A stretch of 64,000 bases of DNA from Plantago major (lineage: Eukaryota > Streptophyta > Magnoliopsida > Lamiales > Plantaginaceae). The position numbers were made by a program, and so were the translations under genes. This document shows, piece after piece, positions 35,621 to 47,289 of the stretch; the first letter of the stretch is position 1, and each line of letters opens with the position of its first letter. The stretch lies in the NCBI GenBank assembly GCA_026545765.1, contig CM048840.1, forward strand, positions 19,720,765 to 19,784,764, in the 5' to 3' direction. The notes below the pieces were generated by a model, which saw only the letters and a list, made by a program, of their open reading frames with translations, had not been told where the DNA came from and did not search any database.

Positions 35621-36379
35621 GAAGTTCCTTGAGCAACTAGAGCAACATTCAGCAACTTTTCAGTTGTTTGTTCTCTTTGAGTTGTCTCATAGTCAACAGT
35701 GGCAAGGTGAGAGAAAAGTTCCACTGGAGTGATATCTGACATTCCTTGGTTAAAGTAGAAAAACTTTGTATGCTCCCAGTTATGATTTAGACTTCTCACA
35801 ATAGTCTTAATCTTTTCTGGTTGGGTATATCTATTACTTTCACCAAGTGCAGCCATGTCACTCATGAGTGTTGTAAACCGGAAATCTAGTTCTTCAAGAG
35901 TCTCTATGGGACCTTGTTTAAAGTTTTGGAATTTGAGCTTCAAAACTTCGAACTTATTTTCCTTTGTTTTCTCGGTCTGCAGCATTTCTCCAATCAGTTG
36001 CGAGTCACTTTTCGTTTGCACCCCAGTTTACCTTGTGTGCTCTGGAGTAGAACGTATGATGATATTGCGAGCCTGACCATCCAGTCGATTTCTCTTGGCA
36101 TCTTCCGATGTCCATAGCTCTCTGGGCTTTGGTTCGTAAATAACTTGACCGCGTAGCGGTCTCCTTTGGTTGACGCATCATGCGTGAAGACCCATCGCTT
36201 TGTTCTCTGTCTCTACCATTAGAAACCTCCATGACCTTCTTGAGTTGTTGAATGACTATTGGGCCATTCTTTATCACGTCGATCATTTCGTCACTGATGG
36301 CTTCTAGGAGGAGCATTATGTTGTTCTTACATTTATCATAATTCTCTGGCTTGAGAATTGGGGCGTCACTTAAAGACAT
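35621..36379 (-). pseudogene. Copia gag, proximal part (UBN2-type)
   Basis: This starts near 36379 with MSLSDAPILKPENYDKCKNN and includes UBN2-type gag wording such as LEELDFRFTTLMSDMAALGE. It is the proximal capsid region, directly inside the 5' LTR and primer site. The CACTA element interrupts gag at 35620. Broken. Confidence 0.7.
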
Positions 36380-36483
36380 CCTGCAGCAAACACACTAAAC
36401 AAACAAATCAAGTGTAGGTGAATAGCAGTTAGTGGGCACTTATCTGGGATCTAGGTTCAGTGCAGAAGGCTTGGGAACCTTCT

Positions 36484-36495
36484 GCTCTGATACCA
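36484..36495 (-). other. Primer binding site (tRNA-iMet) of the Copia element
   Basis: The - strand reads TGGTATCAGAGC, complementary to the 3' end of initiator methionine tRNA. It lies two bases inside the 5' LTR, at the correct place and orientation. Confidence 0.9.
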
Positions 36496-36497
36496 CT

Positions 36498-38107
36498 TGT
36501 TGGTCCAGATAACGGCAAAGTAAAAGACTAGAGGGAGGGGGGTGAATAGTCTATTAAAAATTTTGTCGATAAACACAGTTTCTCAGATATATGTGAAGAT
36601 ATCTAATACTTAATTTCAGATAGCGGAAGACTTTTCTGTGATAAGTGCACGTGCTCAGCAAGATAGGTGTAAATACTTTGCAAGGTAAATAAAGCAAGTA
36701 ATAAAATGCAGAAAGTAAATAACACAAGTCTTTTTATAGTGGTATCTGAAGGTGGCGTAATCCTTCAACTAATCCACTTCGGCCTTTCTCAGACCTAGAA
36801 TCCACTAAGACAAATAATTGATGTAACCTTACAAATATCTTCTCTCGATTCCTAATTACACTAGGTTCCCAACCAAGTGTCCCCCCTGAGTTATTCCCCG
36901 GCTTTCACAGCCAAGTACTTCATGTACTCAGAAACCTTTTTCCTGGAGTTGTTCCTTAGTTTCCCAAACTAAGTACTTCCTGTACTCCACGCCAATTAAT
37001 GTGTTGGTTAAGGTAGTTTGTCAGGTGAGCTTCTTTAATAGCTTGTTCAGTTATGCAGATAGCTCTGAGAATCAAGTATACTTAATACACTTTGCAATGT
37101 ATAGTATCTTGTTCTTTACTGGCCCAAGTCTATGATAAATGTTCAAGAGAATGAATCTCAGATATCAAATCTTAATTCAACTCTTTCACAAATAGCAATG
37201 CTTGTTAAGGATCAGGACACTTAGAACTTTTGTGTTACTTAGAATCAAGAGCTTTGGTCGCAACAGAAAGCTTGAAGGTAAGTAGTGTGCTTGAGAGAGC
37301 TTGTGTGAGAGTATACAATGCAAGTTCAAGGTGTGTTCAGTGTTCTAAGGTGTGTTCTCAAGCAGTCTAAGTGTTGATTTTTATAGATGAATTTGAGTGC
37401 CGTTTGAATAGTATCCGTTAGGCTTAAATCAAATTCAAACTATTGATATCTGAGTATAGTACTGTAGTACGTTTGTCTTCTTCTTCAGAAGCTACCGTTT
37501 TTGTTCAGACATTTATGTCTGCGCATTTAATGCATTGTACTATACTTTGTCGTGTAGTGCCAACGGAACTATGCATTGTATCAGAGATCTTTATACTATC
37601 AGAGTTCTCTGAAGCTTTGCACGTCCTTTTCCAGAGATTATCACAACTCCAGATACCACTTGTTGAAACAACTTGTTATAATATATTCTTTTCAGAAACA
37701 TAGTTTATGTCCAAGGTATCTGAGTGTAGATATCTGTGGGCACTTTCCTCGTTTCACAAACCTTTTATTTCTCAGATATCTTTTGCAACACTGTTTATTT
37801 AAAAACGCTTGTCTTCAAGATATCTGGTCATAGGTATCTGAAAACCCTTATCTTTAACAATCTTGTGCAGTCTTCAAATCATCAAATCCGTTGAACTTTT
37901 CCTATTGGATGCCTTCTTCTTGGTCTTCTTTAGAGGAATAAAAATTACATTCAGAGACCTAACATACTATACAAGATTTGCTAGACTATCATACTTAGTG
38001 AGTTTCCTCTTTTACAGTGTTCAAGTGAACCAAGAGTACTAACCACCATTCTGAGCTAAGATAAGTCATTAGGTTGCTGATCAAAATCTAAACATATATT
38101 CCTAACA
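36498..38107 (-). repeat. 5' LTR of the Copia element
   Basis: 1610 bases, TGTTGGTCCAG to CTAACA, paired with 17954-19555. By hand I count about 45 substitutions and a few small indels between the two copies. Confidence 0.9.
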
Positions 38108-38221
38108 CCCAGCAATGCTAAGTTCTGGAGCGCAATTCCAATCAGTAGTCCAGATAAATTCCCAGCAGCATAGTACAGAAAAGGCCCAAACAGAATAGAA
38201 TTGAAACCAAGTCAGAAGGAA

Positions 38222-41200
38222 TCAATAAGAAAGACACTCCATGGGGAAAGTCTCCCAGTCAGATCGAATAGTCAGCTTCCTGATGAGATTCCTGCCTTGA
38301 AGCCAATTCCATGAGTTCCATTTTATCATATCAAAAATCTCCTTAGCGTTCAATTTGATGCTAGAAAAGATGAAATTATTTCTAGCCTTACAAAGGTACC
38401 AAAGTGTTCCATGCCAAATCACTAACCAAGTCTCTTTTGTTTTCGAAGGAAATGCATCAGCAAAAGTCATAATATCCAGTTCCAAGTCACCTGTTAAATC
38501 GACGTGAACGTTCATCCAAGATTTAATTTTGATCTAGACCACCTTAGCCACGCAGCAGTGAACAAAAAGATGTGCAGCATTTTCCAGTTCGTTAATTTCG
38601 CAACTCCTACAGTTTGCATTTTCATCGGGGAAAAAAATGTTCCTTTTTTGAAGATTTGCCAAAGTCGCCAGTCTGTCCAGTAGAGCTCTCCAGACAAAGG
38701 TGTTAAGTTTTTGCGGAGCATGACTTAACCACACCAAAGCTGTCCAGTTCTTGAGATCGACCTGATCTTCCACATTCTTAGCAATCTGAGAGTAGCCATC
38801 TCTTGGCGTATAGACATTCTCCGGGGCAGAGTTCCAAACCCAGCAATCATCAGCAGACAACCCATGGAAATTCTTGTTAAGAATCAAAATAAGACTTTCA
38901 ACAAGTGAGTCTTCCCATACAAATGTCTGTCGCCTCCATTCCCACGCAACAGAGAGGACACCATTAATATGACCGACCCTCTCACTCACCAAACAAGTTT
39001 TACTAACATCTAGACGATACAGCCGAGGGTATAGGACACTCAGTTTCTCCCCTTCTAAAACCCACTTATCTTCCCAAAAACGTGTAGTAAGACCATTCCC
39101 AACTTTTCGAGTAATCCCCTTTTGAAACCAATCACTACAACCTACCAATTTTACGACATCTCTCCACTAAGAAGACCACCCTCTGCCCCAAACTCTCCTT
39201 TCCCTACATGACTCAATTACCTTAGAGAAATTCCCATACTTGGACTTAATGACACAAGTCCAAAGAGAATCATTTTCCGTGAGAAGACGCCAACCCCATT
39301 TTCCTAACAACGCTAGATTGAACCATTCAAGATTCTTGACTCCTAGACCACCCAACTACTTTGGTAAACACACAACTTCCCATTTAACCCAAGCAACCTT
39401 CTTAACCCCACCCCACCCCCCCCCCCACCCCCCCAAAGAAAATGACATTGTAATTGCTTAATTCTTTTAAGGACAAAAGATGGGATTTTGAAGAAGGAAA
39501 AATAGTAGATAGGAAGTGAGGAAAGAACCGCTTTGAGTAAGACCAAACGACCACCAAAAGAGAGGAAGTTGTTCTCCCATTTGCCCAATCTCGACTCCAA
39601 TCTATCAATCACTTTGTGCCAAATTTGTTTGTCTCTTGGTCGAGTACCAATAGGCAGTCCCAAATAAATGAAAGGAATTTTACCAATTCCACAATTCAGC
39701 TCATGTGCCCAATTATTTAAGATTTCATTCTCAATGCCAATCCCCATCAAGCTGCTCTTTCGGAAGTTGATTTTAAGACCCGAGTACCACTCAAAACACC
39801 GAATAATGCACTTTAAGACTCCAATTTTTTCTTTCTTAGCTTCTCCAAAGATGATTGAGTCATCGGTACATTGGAGGTGAGACACAACTAATCCATCACC
39901 TCCAATCTTTAATGCTGAAAATCCATCATTCTCTTTTGCCTTTTCCATTAATCTACTAAGTCCTTCCGCAACTACAAGATAGAGGAAAGGATAAAGTGGA
40001 TCTCCTTGTCTAAGCCCCTACCCAATTTGAATGATTTTGTAGGGCTCCCATTGACGAGAACTGACATCTCCGCTGTCAATAAGCATTCTAAGATCCACTT
40101 GCACCATCTGTCACCGAAACCCATTAAATTCAGCATATCCATCAAGAACCTCCAGCTAACCGAATCAAATGCTTTCTCGAAATCAATTTTGAACATAAAC
40201 ATCTTTCTTTTCTTTTTTCTCACTTCATCCACTATCTCATTTGCCACTACAATGCCGTCTAAGATTTTTCGGCCAGCCAAGAAAGCCGATTGATGCCAAG
40301 AGATTACACTGCCAAGAACCCGCGCCAGCCTACAAGACAAAACTTTCGCAAGCACTTTGTACATGCCACCAATAAGAGATATGGGTTTATATTCCTCGAT
40401 TGCTATGGGATTTGCACATTTCGGGATGAGAGTAATGAATGAAGTATTCAAGCCCCGAACAATCTTTGTTTTGTCATGGAAATCTTTAAACAAATCCAAA
40501 ATCTCACCTTTCATTATCTCCCAAAAAGCCCGAAAGAAATGAAAGTTGAATCTGTCGGGGCCTGGGCTGCGATCAAGCCCACAAGACCATACAACAGATT
40601 TGATCTCAGCTTCTGTGAAAGGCTTTTCCAGTTCTGTCGATTGAGATTCAGAGAGTTGTGGACCTGTGAAAGCATCTGGCAGCCTGATGTACTCTTGCCT
40701 TCTTTCCGCAAATAAAGATTCAAAGTGACCTCTAATACTGTCTTTGACCTCAGATACGCCTTCAATCCATTTCTTGTTGACACGAACTCCTTTCATTTTC
40801 CTCCATCTTCCTTTCCTTTCCACACACTTGTGGAAGAATTTCGAGTTAGTATCTCCCTCATTAATCCATTTGATCTTGGCTTGTTGGAATCTAGTGTGAT
40901 CTTTCAATTCCAACAGCTTGTTGAGTTCATCCCACACCTTTTTTCTTTCTTCAATATTCTCCTCGACCATGATTCGTGCCTCCAGCTCCCTGTCCAGCGC
41001 CAAGACTTGCGCAGTTAGATTCTCAATTCTTTTTTCCAGGCTGCCATAATTTTCCTTGTGCCAAATTTTGATTTTTTCTTTCACGTGTTTGAGCTTCTCT
41101 TTGATGATGTATCCACTCCATCCTTCTAATTTAAAGTTTCTCCATTCCTCCTCCACAAATTCTTTGAAACCTTTTTCCTTCAAGCACCAACTTAGGAACT

Positions 41201-41937
41201 TAAATGGTTTAGGCCCCCAATCCTCCACCTCCTCTTTCAATAAAATGGCAGCGTGATCCGAAACTTTCCGTTTTAGTCCCACTTGAGTTAAATTAGGCCA
41301 TTTCGACATCCACTCCGGGGAAAGGAGGAATCTATCAAGCCTACTACAACTCCGCCCATTGTCTTTATACCAAGTGAACTTTCCGTCTCTCCAACGGCAA
41401 GTCAATCAGTCCCAATCTATTGATCAAATCATTGAACTCGTGCATTTCTTTCTTCTGTCCACCATTTACGCTTCCTTTCCTTTCATTCTCATTTCTTACT
41501 GAGTTAAAGTCACCACAAATACACCATAATTCACTTTCTTTTCCTTTCAGCTTTCCTTCAAGTAGACCCCAAACTTCTCTTTTCTCCTCCAGATTACAAG
41601 GCACATATACGTTGACGATATTCACCGGGCAGCCATCCCACCTGCCTGAAATTCCTAGATGACCTTTCTCCCCCCAAATTTCCTACTTTTCGAACACCTT
41701 GGTATCCCAAATACAACATAATCCACCAGCCGACCCAATCGAACCACTGTAAGCCCAGGAGCAATCAGAATTCCCCCACAATTTACACACCAGTTTTTTA
41801 TCAACATAGTCCAATTTAGTTTCCTGTAGACAAAGAAAATCCACCTTTTCTGAAGCCACTAATTCCCTAAACGCACTTCTCTTCACCCTCCCTCCTAACC
41901 CTCGAGTGTTGAAACTAACCATCCGCAATAACAACAT
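38222..41937 (-). pseudogene. LINE ORF2: endonuclease and reverse transcriptase, broken
   Basis: It starts MLLLRMVSFNTRGLGG, the APE endonuclease opening, with CLQETKLD, VNVYVPCNLEEKREVW and CICGDFNSV. The reverse transcriptase follows, with FITLIPKCANPIAIEEYKPI, QSAFLAGRKILDG, MFKIDFEKAFDSVSW and YLGLPIG. The usual FADD catalytic box reads CTDD here. The zinc-binding RVT domain (WLSHAPQKLNTFVWRALLDR) and the C-terminal tail finish the protein. Frame changes lie near 41680, 41400, 39960, 39160 and 38520, so it cannot make a whole protein. Confidence 0.85.
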
Positions 41938-41970
41938 TCGTCGTCTCCTGATAATCCTCTAAGCCACCTA

Positions 41971-44183
41971 TCACCTGTTTGTCTCTGTTTCCCACTCCGA
42001 GAAGGATTGCAATACTCTGTTTATATCAATCTCCTCCAACAAACCCAATCCATGACCCAGGTTCCATAAGCTTTTAGCATTCAAATCTCCCCTCTTAATG
42101 ATCAGCCTATTGCACTCTTTTATATCTCCATCAGTGAACAGCGTGCCCCCATCCAGTCGAGCGGCTTCTAACCCACCTGTTTTACACAGACTTTTTAGGG
42201 GTCTTCCTCTCTTCGGCTTATTCACTGTGTTTCGAACCACACCATTTTGAAATTGGGACTCCAGGACTACACCTTCCTCTATTGTTGACTGAATTTTGTT
42301 GATCGGCTCCGACTCGATCAAATGTGTTTGAGTAAACGTCTCACTAAGGGATATCATCTTCACGCTCCTTTTTTTCTTTTTTCCAGAATTGAGAATGAGT
42401 GGATACAAGCAAAAGGGATCTTCCGAGATATTATCACTATTATCCACTGACAGAATTGGTCTTTCAATGTTTGACTGCTCTCCGAACTCTACATGGGCAA
42501 TAATTTATGGTCTTGTTGGCCCAATCTCACTTTGGCCCAAAGTCTCATTTGCTCCAATCTTTGGTCCATCGTCCTGGATTTCTGTTTGACCCTCCTTTGC
42601 GGCCCAACTTGAATTCCACTTTGGTCCAATAGGCCATTCGAAAAATCCGACTCGAACAGATTTAGGGTATTATTCTCTGCCCTAACATTAATGTCAGTCT
42701 CTAGTGATTGTGACAATGAATTTGGCGGCTCTCCATTCTTTCCCATTCGAAAAGTGTCTTTCTCAAGGTAATTCCAACCATCTTTGTAACTTCCAAGATC
42801 AAATTCCTCCTCCCAATTTGTCTTGGGGTTTTCTTCCAATGAATGTTGATTTTCATCATCAATGACCTGCTCGTATTCCAAAGACTCATCATCAGACTCG
42901 AGTTCATCCAAAACTTATTCATCTTCCTCCGACTGGATTTCCTCATCCTCCGACGGAATTTTCTGATTGCAGTTGTGAACACAGTTAGCTTCCAGCATAT
43001 GGATTGGAAAGCTCTTGTTCCAAATCGAGATATTGAATTTTCTGCAGATTTTATCAAAAATAGGAGTCTCCACCAGCATTCTTCCTTTTCGAAGATCAGA
43101 CACTGTGACTGTTTCTGTAGCAACTTCAACTATTTTCCCAAACTTATTCCCAAGCTTTTTGAATAACTGGATGCACCATGCATGTAGGGGAACTCCATGC
43201 ACGTCCAACCAAACTAGTCGTTTCCCATTAATGTCGGATTCTTTCCAAGACCTAATGAAGATGAACATTAGTTCCAGCCATTTTGGATCTTCTTGTAGTA
43301 GCTTTTTTTGGATTTCTATCGAATCATTCTCCAACACCCAAGTCTCTTCAGAAAGTTGTTGAATTCTCGTAGCATGATAGCCTTTCGCTTGTAGTAACTC
43401 CTCAATCTCATCTACATTAACACCATTCTTTATACCAAAAATCAGGCTGCATTTCGCCCATTCGACTGGATCGTTCTCTGGTGTAAAGTACATGTTGATC
43501 TTGTATGCTTGATCAGAATCAGTGGTCCAAGCTCCCCACTCTTTCACCTGTCTCCTTCCTACCTTCTCCTTCCGAATTGGAAAATTATTTTCTGTCTGTC
43601 GATCCTCCATTCTTCCTTGCTCACTCACTTTAGCAGTTTGGAGATAGCTAACTCCTTATGTTCGAAATCTCGAGACTTTGATTACTGATCCAGCATTATT
43701 TGAAGAAGAAACTCCCTTCATGTCAGTAGTGCTTCGGTCTAGTCTGTCAAACTTTGCCAGGTTCACCAAAATCCTATTATCTCCAATACTTAGGCCTCTC
43801 AACGCAACCAAGATTTCCTGAATATTTGAATCCTTTTCAAATCTGGCGAAGGCAAATTTTTTCCCATCCTTGTTTCTTTTGTTTGGTACGAAAACATCCT
43901 TCACCTTCCAGAATTTCTCAAGTGTCTCTCTAACATCTCTTGCTGCCCAATCTTCTGGGAAATTCGAAATGTAGATCGAATCCAACTTGGCTGAAATCTT
44001 CTCCACCCATTTCCTTTGTACTGCACTCACTCGTGATGATCGAAAGTCGTTACCTTCAGCGGTTCTCACAAGTTTCCTACGAAGTTCTAGGCTAAGGGAA
44101 GAGAGGGTAGGCTTTTGGCTATGGAGGTAAGGATATGGTGGCCGGGAACCTACCGATGGCTCTAGGGTTACGCTCTCTATCAC
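41971..44183 (-). pseudogene. LINE ORF1 with RRM and DUF4283-like domains, broken
   Basis: The N-terminal part contains an RRM (SIYISNFPEDWAARDVRETL, KKFAFARFEKDSNIQEILVA), which binds the element's RNA. The middle part (WVLENDSIEIQKKLLQEDPK, RLVWLDVHGVPLHAW) resembles the DUF4283 region common in plant LINE ORF1 proteins. The C-terminal part is acidic and hydrophilic. Frame changes near 43640, 42913 and 42450 break it. An MIESVTLEPSVG start is at 44183. Confidence 0.7.
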
Positions 44184-44200
44184 TAGAGACTCTCATTTTT

Positions 44201-44984
44201 TAAGAGACCCTGATCTATCAAAGAAGAACGGAAATGCTTGTATTAACAAAAATTCAAAAATTTAAGAGGCGAGATGCATACTGACCTGTTCTCCTTCAGT
44301 ACCTGGATGATATTTCGTCCAAATTTGACGCTAGGTGTTCTTGATTTCTTAAAGACTCGAATCAACCATCATTGAACTCTAAGTCAGAACTCCAGACTTC
44401 CCACTATAATCGAAACTTCACAATTACTTAATGCACTCCACACCGCATCATTTAGTAAATTCTAATTTTGTGTAAACGCAGAAAAACATAGCAAAAAGTT
44501 TATACCATAAAAGATATCACATCACATAAACGTTAAGTAACACTTAACATACTTAGTTCACATCACATACTTCACAAAAAAATCCAATCACATATTCCTA
44601 ACAACCTAAAATGAATCTGTAGCGACGTGTATACGTATTAAAATCAATTGCAGAATTGGAAAAAAAAAAAAAAAAAAAAAGGAAAGAAGCACTACCATCA
44701 ATGTAGACATTTACATTTATGAGCATTTCATAAACACCATAGTGCTCCAAACAACATATTATATTCAGATACAAGTAAGATCGACGTAGAGAAAAAGAAG
44801 AAAAAATAAAGAAATGCACAAAAAAAATAAACTAAGGGAGAAGAAGTAAGTGATCAACGCATTCTGATAACAACGAAACTTTAACAAAAAATGCAACATA
44901 ACAACTGAAAAGGATGAAGCAGAGAACTATAAAGGACATTTTCACTTTTCTGTTTTCTGCTCGAGTTGAATATAATCAAGGATG
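44201..44984. other. Spacer with A20 run
   Basis: AT-rich, with an A-run near 44660-44680 and no coding potential recognised. The first 90 bases may be the LINE 5' UTR. Confidence 0.35.
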
Positions 44985-45180
44985 TTTAGCAACGGTGAGT
45001 GTCCGGCTTCTCAAGGGTGTGGTTAGGCAAGGTCCATGTAGCATTTTTCAGCAAGGAGAGTTGTGAATCATCATTCAGCTTAGCAGGCAATGGCACGAGA
45101 GCACAATTCTCAAAAACAATCTGCACAATTTGTAGAATCACCAGCAAAATTACCTAGTGACAAAACTACCTCCTCGAGAT
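44985..45180 (-). pseudogene. Importin-alpha gene relic
   Basis: On the - strand one frame reads VVLSLGNFAGDSTNCADCF and the next reads ENCALVPLPAKLNDDSQLSL, then LKNATWTLPN. Together these match the armadillo-repeat segment of plant importin alpha that usually reads VWALGNVAGDS...NGALxPLLxQL...LSMLRNATWTLSNFCRGKP. A stop and a frame change separate the parts, and the motif degenerates after TLPN. It is a small nonfunctional fragment with no intact neighbouring exon seen. Confidence 0.6.
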
Positions 45181-46015
45181 TAACTCTAACTCTCATGCCC
45201 TATCTTCAATGCTTCTTTTTAGCAAATGCTATTCCACATATTGAATTAGCACCTGCAACCCAGGCAAATGACGAACAAAACAAAGTCAGCTCATCGTACT
45301 ATATCTTGCATATGTTCTCAAGATTTGCATGCAAATTGTGAGCTACCACAAAGTCATCATCGTACTTACCTCTTTCTAGAGCAAAATACCAGCAACGAAA
45401 GTATTTCTGTTTGTTCAGAGGTAAGCAAGGAGGATTGCATGCGAGGTACAATATAATAATTGTTTACCAGCATGGAGGAGGCTATTCTTGTTGAAGCATC
45501 AGTGCCGCCAAAACGGCGGATTTGTCTTCCAGTATGAGTATTGCACACTCCCAAATTATTCCCTCACATCATATATGGAACAATAAATAAATAAATCGGT
45601 AATTTGACCCATTCTCTTCCTAGCTAATCTAAACCCAAAATAACTAAAAGCACTTCCACGCTCAATTTCAATCGTCCTGTTCGCAGAAAGAAGCATCGTT
45701 AATAGAATTTGGTGGGAGCAACATATATACACACATGTTACCAATCGGTTACTTACTTGAATCTATATATCAACTGGTTGGTGATAGGTTGCAAAGTGAT
45801 GATATATATGGGAAGGAATGTCACGTGCCCATTCGGAGAAGACTTTACCCAATTGGTGGGGTGAAACTGTGATGGCTACCAACCGGGGAAGATAGTAAAT
45901 GCGACCACCACTTTTACGATTTTGATGTACAATTATTATATTGTAATTCATAAAATAAAGACAGTTTTCAATTTTGGCGCATGACTTTTAACTTTATTCT
46001 AAATTTGTCTTAATG
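45181..46015. other. Spacer
   Basis: No gene recognised. Possible further importin-alpha debris could lie here, but I found no motif to support it. Confidence 0.3.
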
Positions 46016-46098
46016 AATGTAAAATGTTAAATTTTTTTATATAATGAAAATTTAGCCCCTAAAGTTTCATTATATAAAAAAATTTAACATTTTACATT
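46016..46098. repeat. Perfect 34-bp inverted repeat with 15-base loop
   Basis: The arms 46016-46049 and 46065-46098 are exact reverse complements (starting AATGTAAAATGTTAAA). The loop is ATTTAGCCCCTAAAG. The AT-rich hairpin could be a very short foldback element or a cruciform-forming site. Confidence 0.9.
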
Positions 46099-46354
46099 TG
46101 CGGTTTATGTTGGGTCTAACGAGTTTTACTAACGAGTTCATGTTGGGTCTAATAAGTACCTCTTTGACATTAGAAGTAAAGGAAACGATAGCAACATACC
46201 GTTGAAATAAGGGAGAAGTACGGAAAAATATTTACAATTTATTTGAGGGAGGTTCAGCTTCACATATTCCACCCAAACGTAACAATTTTTAGTGAGTGTT
46301 AGATGGGTAAGAATGAATCACACTCAAACTAAAAGTTCTAAAATTTTAATTTTT

Positions 46355-46527
46355 TTTTTTCAAGCCCGGACCGGCCCGTATTTTTAATTGGGCTAGGGGC
46401 TTGGCCGGGCCTAAATATTTCTCTAAAAGCCCAGCCCGGACCAGCCTCTTAAAAATGAGCCCAGTCCGGCCCGGACCGCTAATTTTCCGGGCTTTCATGG
46501 CCCGGCCTGGCCAGGTTGACACCTCTA
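46355..46527. mobile_element. End of a hAT-type element or MITE
   Basis: The right border reads TAGAGGTGTCAA on the - strand, the hAT terminal consensus. The subterminal region is loaded with GCCCGG and CCGGGC words, as in many plant hAT elements. A matching left terminus was not found, so the extent is approximate. Confidence 0.5.
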
Positions 46528-46538
46528 GTCCAGTACTA

Positions 46539-46798
46539 CTCCCTCCGTTTCACTAAATGTGGAACAGTTGTGTTGGACACAATTTTCACAATTTTTAAGA
46601 AAAATGTGTGGTTCCCAAAAGTATGTGGTTAAGAATGAGATTGAGATATCAATTGAGTTGAAAGTACACGTGAGCTAAAAAAATGTGTGGTTAAAAATGA
46701 ATTTTATTATGGGAGTAATTTCCATGAAAGAAAATGCAACACTTTTAGTGAAACGTTAAAAACGGAAAATTGTTACACTTTTAATGAACCGGAGAGAG
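46539..46798. mobile_element. Stowaway-like (Tc1/mariner) MITE
   Basis: Terminal inverted repeats begin CTCCCTCCGTTTCACTAAA on the left and CTCTCTCCGGTTCATTAAA (complement) on the right, flanked by TA on both sides. The length of 260 bases and the CTCCCTCCG ends are typical of Stowaway MITEs. It has no coding capacity. Confidence 0.75.
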
Positions 46799-46800
46799 TA

Positions 46801-47289
46801 TTTAATAATAGCTCCTTGAACGGGTCATGGAGTTTGGCCAACTTGCACAGTTGCACCCAAACATTTAACAAAACAAGAAAATTAGGTAAGCATGGTTCCT
46901 TCTTAGCCGAGAGAAAAGGTCCAAAGAGCATTTTTTATGAGTAGTCCATGTGATATGAGATGGTTCATGAATCATGAGTTCAAATGATATGTAACTGGAG
47001 TTCATAGGACAAAGAGGATTTGTATAAGACCTTTTATAGCTACCAAATGAACACAACAAACAATGCCCGCAGGACAGGGAGAGTAACAAAGCAAATCCCA
47101 TGTCTGTTTGGCAAATCATCGGACCAGAATCTAAGGTGACCAGAATCTAAAGTCACTACTACCATTCTTGATTATTGTAACTAGATGAAAAAGTACCTTC
47201 TTTAGTCGATCCCACGCTTACTACCAGCAACGATTACAATATAAATCCAAGCAAGTAAGAAAAACCGCAGTAGCTGGAAATGGAAACAC
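46801..47289. other. Spacer, 3' side of the uS11m gene
   Basis: No coding potential recognised. The last 100 bases are probably the uS11m 3' UTR. Confidence 0.35.

Larger units (their letters stand above)
17954..38107 (-). mobile_element. Sirevirus-like Ty1/Copia retrotransposon, broken, hosting a CACTA insertion
   Basis: The element runs from TGTTGG to CTAACA at each LTR and is flanked by the 5-bp duplication CCCAG (17949-17953 and 38108-38112). It is about 20.2 kb with the CACTA insertion and about 15.8 kb without it. Order from its 5' end (right to left): LTR, tRNA-iMet primer site, gag, protease/integrase, reverse transcriptase/RNase H, a long extra coding region, polypurine tract, LTR. 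The gene order places it in Copia. The long region after pol and the iMet primer site fit the Sirevirus (SIRE/Maximus) lineage. It is broken, with roughly ten to fifteen interruptions besides the CACTA insertion. LTR divergence of about 3 percent by hand count suggests an age near one million years at commonly used plant rates. Confidence 0.88.
38108..44200 (-). mobile_element. L1-like LINE, main body (right part of the split LINE)
   Basis: This - strand non-LTR retrotransposon has an RRM-containing ORF1, an APE endonuclease, a reverse transcriptase and a C-terminal zinc-binding domain. It continues at 17953-17483 beyond the Copia insertion and ends there in poly(A). Total length without insertions is about 6.5 kb, full length for plant L1 elements. 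No target duplication was found, and the exact 5' end (about 44200-44290) is uncertain. Confidence 0.85.
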
